From the NCBI RefSeq assembly GCF_007859675.1, contig NZ_CP042305.1, forward strand, positions 930,001 through 994,000: a DNA stretch of 64,000 bases. Direction: 5' to 3'. Each line of letters starts with the position of its first letter. Positions within the stretch are counted from its first letter, which is position 1. A program made the position numbers and the translations under genes. Under the pieces are notes generated by a model. The model was not told the origin of the DNA. It was given only the letters and a program-made list of their open reading frames with translations, and made no database searches. Positions 36,231-44,458 of this stretch are shown one piece after another. The DNA is from Humibacter ginsenosidimutans. Its GTDB lineage: Bacteria > Actinomycetota > Actinomycetes > Actinomycetales > Microbacteriaceae.

Positions 36231-37997
36231 TCAGTACCGCAGGCCGTGTCCGAAGCGGAACGTCGGGTTCTCGGTGTCGAAGGGCACGTCGGAGCGGCTG
36301 GCGACCACGGCATCCATCGACCGCGGCAGGTCGAACGGCAGGGAGCCCTGCGGTGAGCGCTCGCCGAACAGCACACGCAGCACCGCGGTGTCGCACGCAC
36401 CGTAGTTCGCGATGACGGCTCCGGCCGAATCCTCCAACCCGCCGAGCACTGCAGGGCGGTCGAGATAGATGTCGATCACCGTCGGCACCGTGTCTGCGAT
36501 GGCGGTGAGGCGTGCGTGTTCGTCGGCCGGGAACTCGAGCGATCCGGTGTGGAACAGGTCGGAGAATCCGCCCTTGTCGCCGGTCTCGTAGGGCGCCTTG
36601 GTGCGCAGGATGGCGACGTCCGCCTGCTCAGGCGCGTCGACCACCGTCGCGTAGGCGGCGAGCGTCTCGACATCGACCCCCTCGGCGTAGACCTTGACGC
36701 CGCGGGCCAGCGGGAGCAGGGCATCGGTGTTCGTGAGCAGCGTGAGGGAGTCGCTCTGGGCATCCAGGCCCTCGGTGACGAAGTCCGCGCGCCCGACGAT
36801 GGTCTCCGCTGTCGACTCGTCGACGAACGGGTCGTCGAAGAGCCCCAGCACGAACTTCTCGCGCAGCAGGCGGCGCACCGAGACATCCAGCCGGTCCTCC
36901 GTGACCCTGCCCGCCTCGACGAGGCCGAGCAGTTCCTCGGTGCAGAGCTCGCCGCCGAACTGGTCGATGCCGGCGTCGAGCGCCTTCAGCATGCGCTCTG
37001 GCCGGCTGAGCTGCTCTGCGCCCCATGCACGCGCCGGCATGTCGGCACCGAAGACCGTGACATCGGTGAGCAGGCCCCAGTCGGTGCACACGATGCCGTC
37101 GAAGCCGAGGCGGTCGCGCAGCAGACCCGTGATCACGTCTTTGTTGAAGCCGAAGCCGACCTCTTCCCAGTCGGTGCCGACCGGCATGCCGTAGTACGGC
37201 ATCATCTGCGTGGCTCCTGCGCCGATCGCCGCGATGAACGGCTTGAGGTGGTACTCCTGCTGACCGCCCGGGTAGACCTGCTCGCGGCCCCACGCGAAGT
37301 GCGGGTCCTCGCCGTCCTTCTGCGGGCCGCCGCCGGGGAAGTGCTTGATCATGGTCGCCACCGACTCGGCACCGAGCTCCTCGCCCTGGAACCCGCGGAT
37401 GTATCCGACGACGAGTCGCGATGTGAGGTCGGCATCCTCGCCGAACGTGCCGGCGATGCGCGACCAGCGCGGCTCGGTCGCGAGGTCGATCTGCGGGTGC
37501 AGGGCGACCCGCAGGCCCACGGCGAGATACTCCTGCCGCGCGACCTCCGCGAACCGCTCGAGCCGTTCCGGCGAGCCGATCGCCGCGAAGCCCATGGTCT
37601 CCGGCCACTGCGAGAACGGGCCCGCCATCAGCGAGGTGAGCGGGTTGTCGCTGAACGAGTGCCGCGGGTCGGTCGAGAACGTGATCGGGATGCCCAGCGG
37701 AGACTCGAGCGCAAGCCGCTGCAGGGCGTTGTGCCACGCCGCGAACTCACGTCCACTCGGTGCGGCGCCCAGCAGGTTGAAATGATTCATGCGCCGCTTG
37801 CGCACCATGGATGCCGCAGACGGGATGCCGAAGGTCGGGTTGCCCTCCTCAGGGTCGGCGAACGCGACCATGGTGTGGAAGAGCATGCCCGCCTTGTCGG
37901 CGAGCTGCATGCGGGAGAGCAGGTCGTCGACGCGCTGGTCGATGCCGAGCGAGGCATCCTGGTAGGGGAAACGGGTCTCGGTCATCTCGTTCGTCAT
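36231..37997 (-). CDS. Glycoside hydrolase family 3 protein (beta-glucosidase-like)
   Basis: A 588-residue intracellular GH3 enzyme (no signal peptide). The family motifs KHFPGGG (218-224) and the nucleophile Asp306 in GIVCTDWGL are clear. The C-terminal domain ends in a conserved RFGHGLRY. GAAGGAAC precedes ATG 37997. The open frame continues upstream into another gene and is not part of it. It follows an MFS transporter by 44 bp, so it likely hydrolyses an imported beta-glycoside. A close paralogue lies at 39606-41375. Confidence 0.92.
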   Translation of the reverse strand: MTNEMTETRFPYQDASLGIDQRVDDLLSRMQLADKAGMLFHTMVAFADPEEGNPTFGIPSAASMVRKRRMNHFNLLGAAPSGREFAAWHNALQRLALESPLGIPITFSTDPRHSFSDNPLTSLMAGPFSQWPETMGFAAIGSPERLERFAEVARQEYLAVGLRVALHPQIDLATEPRWSRIAGTFGEDADLTSRLVVGYIRGFQGEELGAESVATMIKHFPGGGPQKDGEDPHFAWGREQVYPGGQQEYHLKPFIAAIGAGATQMMPYYGMPVGTDWEEVGFGFNKDVITGLLRDRLGFDGIVCTDWGLLTDVTVFGADMPARAWGAEQLSRPERMLKALDAGIDQFGGELCTEELLGLVEAGRVTEDRLDVSVRRLLREKFVLGLFDDPFVDESTAETIVGRADFVTEGLDAQSDSLTLLTNTDALLPLARGVKVYAEGVDVETLAAYATVVDAPEQADVAILRTKAPYETGDKGGFSDLFHTGSLEFPADEHARLTAIADTVPTVIDIYLDRPAVLGGLEDSAGAVIANYGACDTAVLRVLFGERSPQGSLPFDLPRSMDAVVASRSDVPFDTENPTFRFGHGLRY

Positions 37998-38041
37998 GGA
38001 GTTCCTTCTCTTGGGGGTTCCTCGATGAGTGTGGTTGTCGG

Positions 38042-39346
38042 CTACTTGCTGGCCTTGATGAACCAGACGCAGAACGCGCCGAGCACGCTGAGCACGATGC
38101 CCACCGGGAACAGGCCGGCGTAGCCGAACGTGAGGGCGATGGCGCCGCCCACCGCGGGGGCGACCGTCTGCGGCAGCGTGGCCGCGATGTTGACGACGCC
38201 GAGGTCTTTGGCGAACGACTTCGCAGACGGCAGCACCTGGGTCATCAGCGCCTGGTCGACGGCACCGAACATGCCGAAGCCGAGTCCGAGCACGAACGTC
38301 ATGATCATCCAGGAGGTGAGCGTCGGCCACGCCCACGGCAGAACGAGGGCGGCCGCCATGATGATCGATGCGGCGAACACGAACGGCTTGCGGCGCCCGA
38401 CCTTGTCGGAGATGGGGCCGGAGACGATCATCATCGGCACCATGCCGACGATGCCGATGATGCCGAGCAGCGGGATGACCGACTGCGGCGCCTTGACGTG
38501 CAGGTAGTGCTGAAGGATGTAGAGCTGGAACTGGGTCACCGCGAAGTAGCCCGTGTAGAGCAGCAGCCGCCCGGTGAAGGCCCAGAAGAAGTCGGGGTGC
38601 TTGACGGGGTTCACCCAGAACGTCTTGATGAAGTCGGCGAACTTGAACGGCTCCGGCGTGATGTTCTCGCTCGAATAGTCCGGGTTGAAGATGCAGAACA
38701 GGGTGAGCATCACGACCGAGAACACGGCGAAGAAGATGTAGCCGACCGAGATGCTGTTGAAGAACACCGCGCCGATGATCTGGCCGCCGAGCGCACCGAT
38801 CATCGTTCCGACGCCGACCAGCGCCGAGAACGTGCCACGGCGACGAAGCGGAACCCGGTCGGGCATCACAGCGCTCAGCGGGCCCTGAGCGAAGTTGAAG
38901 CTGATCTGCACGAGCGGCCAGACGATCGCGATCGCCCAGATCGAGTGCGAGAACGCGAGCCCGACGAGTGAAAGGGCGCCGGCGAGGCCGCCGAGGATGA
39001 TCCACGGTGCGCGACGCCCGAAACGCGAGCGCGTGCGGTCGGAGATCTGACCCGCGATCGGCTGCGCAACCAGGGCGGCGAACGCGCCGATGGTCGCGAT
39101 GATCGTGAGGTTCGCGAGCCCCTGCGCCTTGTCGATGAGCTGCACCTGCTGCGGCAGCAGGATGCTCGGCACGGAGCCCCACACGATGAAGATGCCGAGG
39201 TTGGCGGGAATGCTCCACCACAGCAGCCGGCGCAGGCCCTTGATGGGTGTCGGCGGGTCATCCTCACCCGTGGCGGTGGCGATGAAGGTGGTCTCGGTGA
39301 TCGGGGCCGCGCCGGGTGCGGTCGACCGGTTTGACGACATTGTCAT
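38042..39346 (-). CDS. MFS transporter (probable glycoside importer)
   Basis: A 434-residue 12-helix MFS protein. The loop 2-3 motif reads GQISDRTRSRFGRRAPWIIL and the second half has GPISDKVGRRKPFV. It is the first gene of a transporter-GH3 unit. Start at ATG 39346 (MTMSSNRSTAPG). About 90 bp upstream is a 24-bp palindrome that also occurs twice before the second transporter. Import of a disaccharide or aryl-glycoside is inferred from the adjacent hydrolase. Confidence 0.88.
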   Translation of the reverse strand: MTMSSNRSTAPGAAPITETTFIATATGEDDPPTPIKGLRRLLWWSIPANLGIFIVWGSVPSILLPQQVQLIDKAQGLANLTIIATIGAFAALVAQPIAGQISDRTRSRFGRRAPWIILGGLAGALSLVGLAFSHSIWAIAIVWPLVQISFNFAQGPLSAVMPDRVPLRRRGTFSALVGVGTMIGALGGQIIGAVFFNSISVGYIFFAVFSVVMLTLFCIFNPDYSSENITPEPFKFADFIKTFWVNPVKHPDFFWAFTGRLLLYTGYFAVTQFQLYILQHYLHVKAPQSVIPLLGIIGIVGMVPMMIVSGPISDKVGRRKPFVFAASIIMAAALVLPWAWPTLTSWMIMTFVLGLGFGMFGAVDQALMTQVLPSAKSFAKDLGVVNIAATLPQTVAPAVGGAIALTFGYAGLFPVGIVLSVLGAFCVWFIKASK

Positions 39347-39433
39347 GGGTACGTCCTCGGGTGTGAGGTCTTTCGACGGTGAAGAACCTTGTGCGCCGTC
39401 CTCGATGACGGCGCTGAGGAACGCTAACACACA

Positions 39434-39457
39434 AAACCGACACATCTGCAGGTTTTT
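39434..39457. promoter_or_regulatory. TetR-type operator upstream of MFS-GH3 unit 1
   Basis: Arms AAAACC and GGTTTT frame a 12-bp centre containing TGCAG. The same design occurs at 42821-42844 and 42851-42874. The adjacent CGCTAACACAC is also shared; on the minus strand it reads GTGTGTTAGCG and probably contains the -10 element. Confidence 0.75.
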
Positions 39458-39605
39458 GCGATTGTCGCGTCCATCTCCACCGGTTCTCCTCGTGGCGGCA
39501 CTTCTGTGCTCGGGCACGCCGACCAGCGGTGTGCAGTCCACACCGCTGGTCAGCCGGCCTCAGCCGGGGCCAGGAAGCGTCGACGACGCCCGGGCCCCGC
39601 GGGCC

Positions 39606-41375
39606 TCAGTAGCGCAAACCGTGCCCGAAGCGGAACACCGGGTTCTCCGTGTCGAACGGCACATCGGACCGGCTCGCGCGCACGGCATCCATCGACCGCG
39701 GCAGGTCGAACGGCAGCGACCCCTGCGGGCCGCGCTCGCCGAACAACACGCGCAGCACGGCGGCGTCGGATGCGCCGTAGTCCGCGACGAGTGCCTTCGC
39801 CCTGGTCTCCAGGCCGCCGAGAACAGCCGGGCGGTCCAGATAGACGTCGATCACGGTCGGCACCACGTCGGCGATGGCGCCGAGATGCTCGAGCTCCTCG
39901 GCCGGGAACGCGAGCGAGCCCGCGTGGAAGAAGCTCTCGAAGCCCCCGCCGCGCGGCTCGTAGGGTGCCTTGATGCGCAGGATGGCGACATCCGCATCCT
40001 CGGGACTCGCCACGATGCTCGCGTACTCGGCGAGAGCCGACGCATCCACGCCTTCGGCATACACGCGGATGCCCCGGGCCAGCGGCAGCGTCGCACCCTC
40101 GTTGGTGAGCAGCGTGAGCGAGTCGCTCTGGGCATCCAGCCCCTCCGCCACGAAGTCGGCGGCGCCGACCACGGCGCGGGCACGTTCCTCGTCGACGAAC
40201 GGGTGGTCGAACAGACCGAGCGTGAACTTCTCGCGGAGCAGACGGCGCACCGATTCATCGAGACGGTCGCCGGTCACGCGCCCTTCGGCCACCAGGTCGA
40301 GAAGCACATCGGTGCAGAGCTCACCGCCGAACTGGTCCACACCTGCGCTCAGCGCCTTGACCATGCGCTCGTCGCGGCTGAGCTCTTCGACGCCCCAGGC
40401 ACGCGCCGGCATGGGCGTGCCCATGATCGACACGTCGGTGAGCAGGCCCCAGTCGGTGCAGACGATGCCGTCGAAGCCGAACCGCTCGCGCAGAAGAGTC
40501 GTGATGACCGACTTGTTGAAGCCGAATCCGACTTCCTCGTACTCGGTGCCGACCGGCATGCCGTAGTACGGCATCATCTGCGATGCTCCCGCCGCGATCG
40601 CCGCGGCGAACGGCTTCAGGTGGTACTCGAACTCGCCGCCCGGGTAGACCTGCTCACGGCCGTACGGGAAGTGCGGGTCTTCGCCGTCTTTCTGCGGACC
40701 GCCGCCCGGGAAGTGCTTGACCATGGTGGAGACCGACGTCTCCCCCAGCTCCTCGCCCTGGAAGCCCTTGATATAGGCCGCGACCAGTTCGGAGGTGAGG
40801 TCGGCATCCTCGCCGAAGGTGCCGTTGATGCGCGCCCAGCGCGGCTCGGTCGCAAGGTCGATCTGCGGGTGGAGCGCCACCCGCAGCCCGACCGCCGTGT
40901 ACTCCCGGCGGGCGATGTCGCCGAACCGGCGCACGCGCTCGGCCGAGCGGATCGCGGCGAGTCCGAGCGGCTCGGGCCACTGCGAGAAGGGTCCGGCCAT
41001 CATCGAGGCGCCAGGGTTGTCGGTGAACGAGTGCCGTGGGTCGGTCGAGAACGTGATCGGGATGCCCAGCGGCTGTTCCAGCGCGATTCGCTGCACCGCG
41101 TTGTGCCAGGCCGCGAACTCGTGCCCGGTCGGCGCGGCTCCCAGCAGATTGAAGTGGCTCATGCGGCGGTTGCGCACCATGGCCACGACCGACGGGATGC
41201 CGTAGGCCGAGTTGCCCTTCGCGGGGTCGCCGACCGCGACCATCATGTGGAAGAGCATGCCCGCCTTGTCGGCGGCATCCATGCGCGAGATGAGGTCGTC
41301 CACGCGCTGCTCGATCGTCAGCGCCGGGTCCTGGTAGGGGAACCGAATCGTGGTCACCGTCTCAGTCTGCGTCAT
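39606..41375 (-). CDS. Glycoside hydrolase family 3 protein, paralogue
   Basis: A 589-residue GH3 enzyme, clearly paralogous to the one at 36231-37997 over its whole length (same KHFPGGG, GIVCTDWGL nucleophile region and RFGHGLRY end). No signal peptide. The ATG at 41375 overlaps the transporter stop by four bases, so the pair is translationally coupled. Duplication of the whole transporter-hydrolase unit with divergence suggests two related substrates. Confidence 0.92.
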   Translation of the reverse strand: MTQTETVTTIRFPYQDPALTIEQRVDDLISRMDAADKAGMLFHMMVAVGDPAKGNSAYGIPSVVAMVRNRRMSHFNLLGAAPTGHEFAAWHNAVQRIALEQPLGIPITFSTDPRHSFTDNPGASMMAGPFSQWPEPLGLAAIRSAERVRRFGDIARREYTAVGLRVALHPQIDLATEPRWARINGTFGEDADLTSELVAAYIKGFQGEELGETSVSTMVKHFPGGGPQKDGEDPHFPYGREQVYPGGEFEYHLKPFAAAIAAGASQMMPYYGMPVGTEYEEVGFGFNKSVITTLLRERFGFDGIVCTDWGLLTDVSIMGTPMPARAWGVEELSRDERMVKALSAGVDQFGGELCTDVLLDLVAEGRVTGDRLDESVRRLLREKFTLGLFDHPFVDEERARAVVGAADFVAEGLDAQSDSLTLLTNEGATLPLARGIRVYAEGVDASALAEYASIVASPEDADVAILRIKAPYEPRGGGFESFFHAGSLAFPAEELEHLGAIADVVPTVIDVYLDRPAVLGGLETRAKALVADYGASDAAVLRVLFGERGPQGSLPFDLPRSMDAVRASRSDVPFDTENPVFRFGHGLRY

Positions 41376-42673
41376 TTCACTCCCTTGATCTTGAGCACGA
41401 GAAGTCCGCCGACGATCGCCACGGCGGCTCCGACGCCGAACCAGAGACTGTAGCCGGCGGATCCGAAGAGCGCGTTGCCGAGCGGGATGACCACGGTGCC
41501 GGCCACGAACGGTGCGATGGTCTGCGGCAGGGTGTTCGCGATGTTCAGCACGCCGAGGTCCTTCGCCGAGTCGTTCGGGTTCGGCAGGACATCGACGCAG
41601 AGCGCGGTGTCGACGGCGAAGAAGAGGCCGCCGCCGATGCCGATGAAGCCCTCGGCGACGAGGATGAGCACGAGACCCGTGCCGATGCCGAGGGCCGGTG
41701 CGATGGCGAGGATGAGCACGCCGAAGCCGAGCACGATGCCACCGGTGGTGACGAAGGCACGACGGCGGCCGAGCCGGTCGGACATCCGGCCAGCCACGAT
41801 GCTCACGACGACCATGAACACGACGGACACGATGTTCGCGTAGAGGTTGAACTGAAGCTGCTCCGAAGGCTTCGTCATGCCGAAGTCAGCGGCGAGGAAC
41901 AGTGTCAGGTACGACGAGATCGACGCGTAGCCGAACATGATCATGGCCTTGGTCAGCCACGCCCAGCCGAGGTTCTTGTGCGTGCGCGGGTTGAACACGA
42001 AGGAGCTGAAGAACTCCTTGAAGGAGAACGGTCCGGGCTTCGTGGTGAGCACGCGGTCCTTCAGCATGAGCGCGAAGAGCAGACCGAAGACGAGGCCGAT
42101 GAAGGCAGGGACGGAGGCGCGCAGGGCGTCCGTCGGCAGGAAGTTGAGGCCGATCGCGCCGACCAGGATGGCCAACGGGCTCGCCGCGCCGATCAGGCCG
42201 GAGACGCGACCGCGACGGTGCTCGGGCACCTGGTCGGGGATGGTCGCGGTCTCGGCGGCCTGGGCGAAGTTGCTGAAGAGCTGGGCACCGCACCACGCGA
42301 TGAGCAGCACGGGGATGTTCGGCGCGAGGCCGACGCCGACGAGCGAGACGAAGGTGAGCACGACGCCGGAGATGATCCACGGCTTGCGCATGCCGAAGCG
42401 CGAGGTCGTGCGGTCGGAGAGCCGGCCGGCCAGAGGCTGGGAGACGAGCGCGAAGAGTGCGCCGACGCCGCTGACGAGACCGAGCTGGGTGGGGGCATCC
42501 GCCAGGCCGACGAGCGACTGGATCTTGACGGAGAGGCCGCCGAGCACGGGAGCGAGGATGGCGAGGAAGAGGCCGAACGACGCGAGCGCGTACCGCGGCG
42601 TGTAGCCACGGGGCTCGCGCTCCTTGAGGTCTCCGGGCTGGATCGCCGTCTCCGGCGCGGTGGTGGTAGACAT
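41372..42673 (-). CDS. MFS transporter of the second GH3 unit
   Basis: A 433-residue 12-helix MFS protein. The signature loops are GRLSDRTTSRFGMRKPWIIS and GRMSDRLGRRRAFVTT. Start at ATG 42673 (MSTTTAPETAIQPG). It overlaps the downstream GH3 gene and is divergent from the TetR gene, with two operators in between. Likely imports the glycoside cleaved by the coupled GH3 enzyme. Confidence 0.88.
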   Translation of the reverse strand: MSTTTAPETAIQPGDLKEREPRGYTPRYALASFGLFLAILAPVLGGLSVKIQSLVGLADAPTQLGLVSGVGALFALVSQPLAGRLSDRTTSRFGMRKPWIISGVVLTFVSLVGVGLAPNIPVLLIAWCGAQLFSNFAQAAETATIPDQVPEHRRGRVSGLIGAASPLAILVGAIGLNFLPTDALRASVPAFIGLVFGLLFALMLKDRVLTTKPGPFSFKEFFSSFVFNPRTHKNLGWAWLTKAMIMFGYASISSYLTLFLAADFGMTKPSEQLQFNLYANIVSVVFMVVVSIVAGRMSDRLGRRRAFVTTGGIVLGFGVLILAIAPALGIGTGLVLILVAEGFIGIGGGLFFAVDTALCVDVLPNPNDSAKDLGVLNIANTLPQTIAPFVAGTVVIPLGNALFGSAGYSLWFGVGAAVAIVGGLLVLKIKGVK

Positions 42674-42820
42674 CAGACTCCTTCGTCCAGGGGCAGGTGC
42701 TTCGGGGTGGTGGTGACGTGGTGCATTCGGGTGGTGCAGAACCGGTGAGATCGGATCGGCGCGGGCCGGGATGCCTGTGGCTCGGGTAGGGGCCGGGCGC
42801 CGCATGGCACGCTAACACAC

Positions 42821-42844
42821 GAAACCTGCACTTGTGCCGGTTTT
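42821..42844. promoter_or_regulatory. TetR-type operator, distal copy
   Basis: GAAACCTGCACTTGTGCCGG followed by TTTT. Centre is 30 bp from the next copy, i.e. about three helical turns, so two dimers could bind the same face of DNA. Confidence 0.75.
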
Positions 42845-42850
42845 CAGAGA

Positions 42851-42874
42851 AAAACCTGCAAAGGCGCCGGTTTT
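42851..42874. promoter_or_regulatory. TetR-type operator, proximal copy
   Basis: AAAACCTGCAAAGGCGCCGG followed by TTTT, ending 39 bp before the TetR start. Suggests autoregulation plus control of the leftward transporter-GH3 unit. Confidence 0.75.
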
Positions 42875-42913
42875 GACCCCTGAATCGCGATTCGCGGCCT
42901 CGCGCCCGGCACA

Positions 42914-43609
42914 ATGGAGACGATGAGCACGACGACGGAGCAGGGTTACTCGACCGGACGCGCACGGCGCGAGCGGATCATCCAGGTCGCCACCGAGCAC
43001 TTCGGCCGGGTGGGGTTCAACGGCACGACGATGCTCGAGATCGCGGCCGAGTGCGACATCTCCCGCGCCGGGCTCTCTCACCACTTCCCCACCAAGGAAT
43101 CCCTGCTCGAGGCGGTGCTCGAGACGCGCGACCGCGAAGACCTCCAACGGTTCCGACGCAATGGATCGGGCAGAGCCGACGGCATGGGCATTCTGCGCGG
43201 CATGGTCGATCTCGCGGCGCACAACACCCAGGTGCCGGGGCTCATCGGTCTCTATGCGGTGTTGTCCGCAGAGGCCGCCGATGCCGGGCATCCCGCACAC
43301 GACTACTTCGTCGCGCGTTACGAGCGCATCCGGCGCGGCACGGCTTCCGCGCTCCGGCGCGTGCGCGACGCGGGGCGCCTGGCCGACGACGTCGACATCG
43401 ACACCACGGCCATCGAGCTCACGGCTCTGATGGACGGACTGCAGGTGCAGTGGCTCCTCGACCCCACCAGTGTCGACATGGCCGCCGTCATGCGAGGGCA
43501 GCTCGAGCGTGTGCTCACCGGGCCCCTCTTCGACGAGGAGCCCGTCGAGGCTGACGCCGACATCGAACCCGCCTCGGACGACGACCAGCCGGAACGCGCC
43601 GTCAGCTGA
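42914..43609 (+). CDS. TetR family regulator of the GH3/MFS units
   Basis: A 231-residue protein with an N-terminal HTH (RRERIIQVATEHFGRVGFNG, then EIAAECDISRAGLSHHFPTK) and a ligand-binding domain. The C-terminal ~25 residues are very acidic. It is divergent from the second MFS gene with two operators between. The matching operator at 39434 suggests it also controls the first unit. Start: ATG 42914, or ATG 42923 with GGAG 3 nt upstream; both are plausible. Its stop overlaps the convergent phosphatase gene by a few bases. Confidence 0.9.
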   Translation: METMSTTTEQGYSTGRARRERIIQVATEHFGRVGFNGTTMLEIAAECDISRAGLSHHFPTKESLLEAVLETRDREDLQRFRRNGSGRADGMGILRGMVDLAAHNTQVPGLIGLYAVLSAEAADAGHPAHDYFVARYERIRRGTASALRRVRDAGRLADDVDIDTTAIELTALMDGLQVQWLLDPTSVDMAAVMRGQLERVLTGPLFDEEPVEADADIEPASDDDQPERAVS

Positions 43610-44237
43610 AGTCGGTGCGCGGGTCGGGCGGGCAGTTCCAGCGCAGAACGGCCTGCCGCTCGTGCTCGAAGCCGAGTTCGCACACGCTTCCGGTGTCGAG
43701 CCGGATGACCGCGCCCGCGGTGATCGGCAGGTCCGCCCAGGTGACGGCGAGCATCCTCAAGAAGTGACCGTGCGACACCAGCAGCACGTCGTCGCCTTCC
43801 AGAAGCGACGGCAGTGATCTGTCGATCACGCGTTGCGCCCTCGCCTGCACCTGCTCCGCCGTCTCGCCCGGGGTCTCGCCGGGGACGACGCCGTCGTGCC
43901 AGAGGTCCCACGGCACACCGTCGCGCTGCTCGACGATCTGGCGCGTGGTGATGCCCTCGTACCCGCCGTAGTCCCACTCGACGAGGTCGTCGTCGACGAT
44001 GGGATGCGCGTACCCGGCGAGCGCCGAGGTGCGCTTCGAGCGCACCCGCGGGCTGCACAGCACCATCGCGAACTTGTGACCGCGCAGCATCGAGCCCTGG
44101 TCTCTCGCCTGCTGCTCGCCGCGCTCGGTCAGGGTGAGATCGGTGTAGCTGGTGTGCCTCCCGACACGACTCCACGGCGTCTCGCCGTGCCTGATCAGCA
44201 CCAGGCGTCCGTTCGGGTCGGTTTCGCCGTCCGACAT
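43602..44237 (-). CDS. Histidine phosphatase family protein (phosphoglycerate mutase-like)
   Basis: A 211-residue protein with the catalytic RHG motif in LVLIRHGETPWSRVGRHTSY, then LCSPRVRSKRTSALA, EWDYGGYEG and the second histidine in LLVSHGHFLRMLAV. Start at ATG 44237 (MSDGETDPNG). Acts on a phosphorylated small molecule, substrate not predictable. It converges on the TetR gene with an 8-bp overlap. Confidence 0.9.
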   Translation of the reverse strand: MSDGETDPNGRLVLIRHGETPWSRVGRHTSYTDLTLTERGEQQARDQGSMLRGHKFAMVLCSPRVRSKRTSALAGYAHPIVDDDLVEWDYGGYEGITTRQIVEQRDGVPWDLWHDGVVPGETPGETAEQVQARAQRVIDRSLPSLLEGDDVLLVSHGHFLRMLAVTWADLPITAGAVIRLDTGSVCELGFEHERQAVLRWNCPPDPRTDFS

Positions 44238-44458
44238 GGGTGCTCCCCCGATCGAGTTCAGAGTTGATGTGCGGTCTCCACCCTCGCAGATCCGAGGGCC
44301 GCAGGGGCGCGACCGCGCCGAACTCGATATCCTCGTGAGCGTCCGGCGCGCTGCGGAGTGTCGCCGGTGCTCGAAAAAGGGGCACTCAGCCGTCGCGATG
44401 GCGAGCGAGACACATACGGATTCCTCTTCATTCCGTTCTCGTCTCGAAAGGCTTCGCC

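Noticed and set aside
36231..39221. One 996-residue frame covering GH3 and the transporter region
   Set aside because: Upstream of 37997 the translation is Arg/His-rich shadow of the MFS gene; SD and family start are at 37997.
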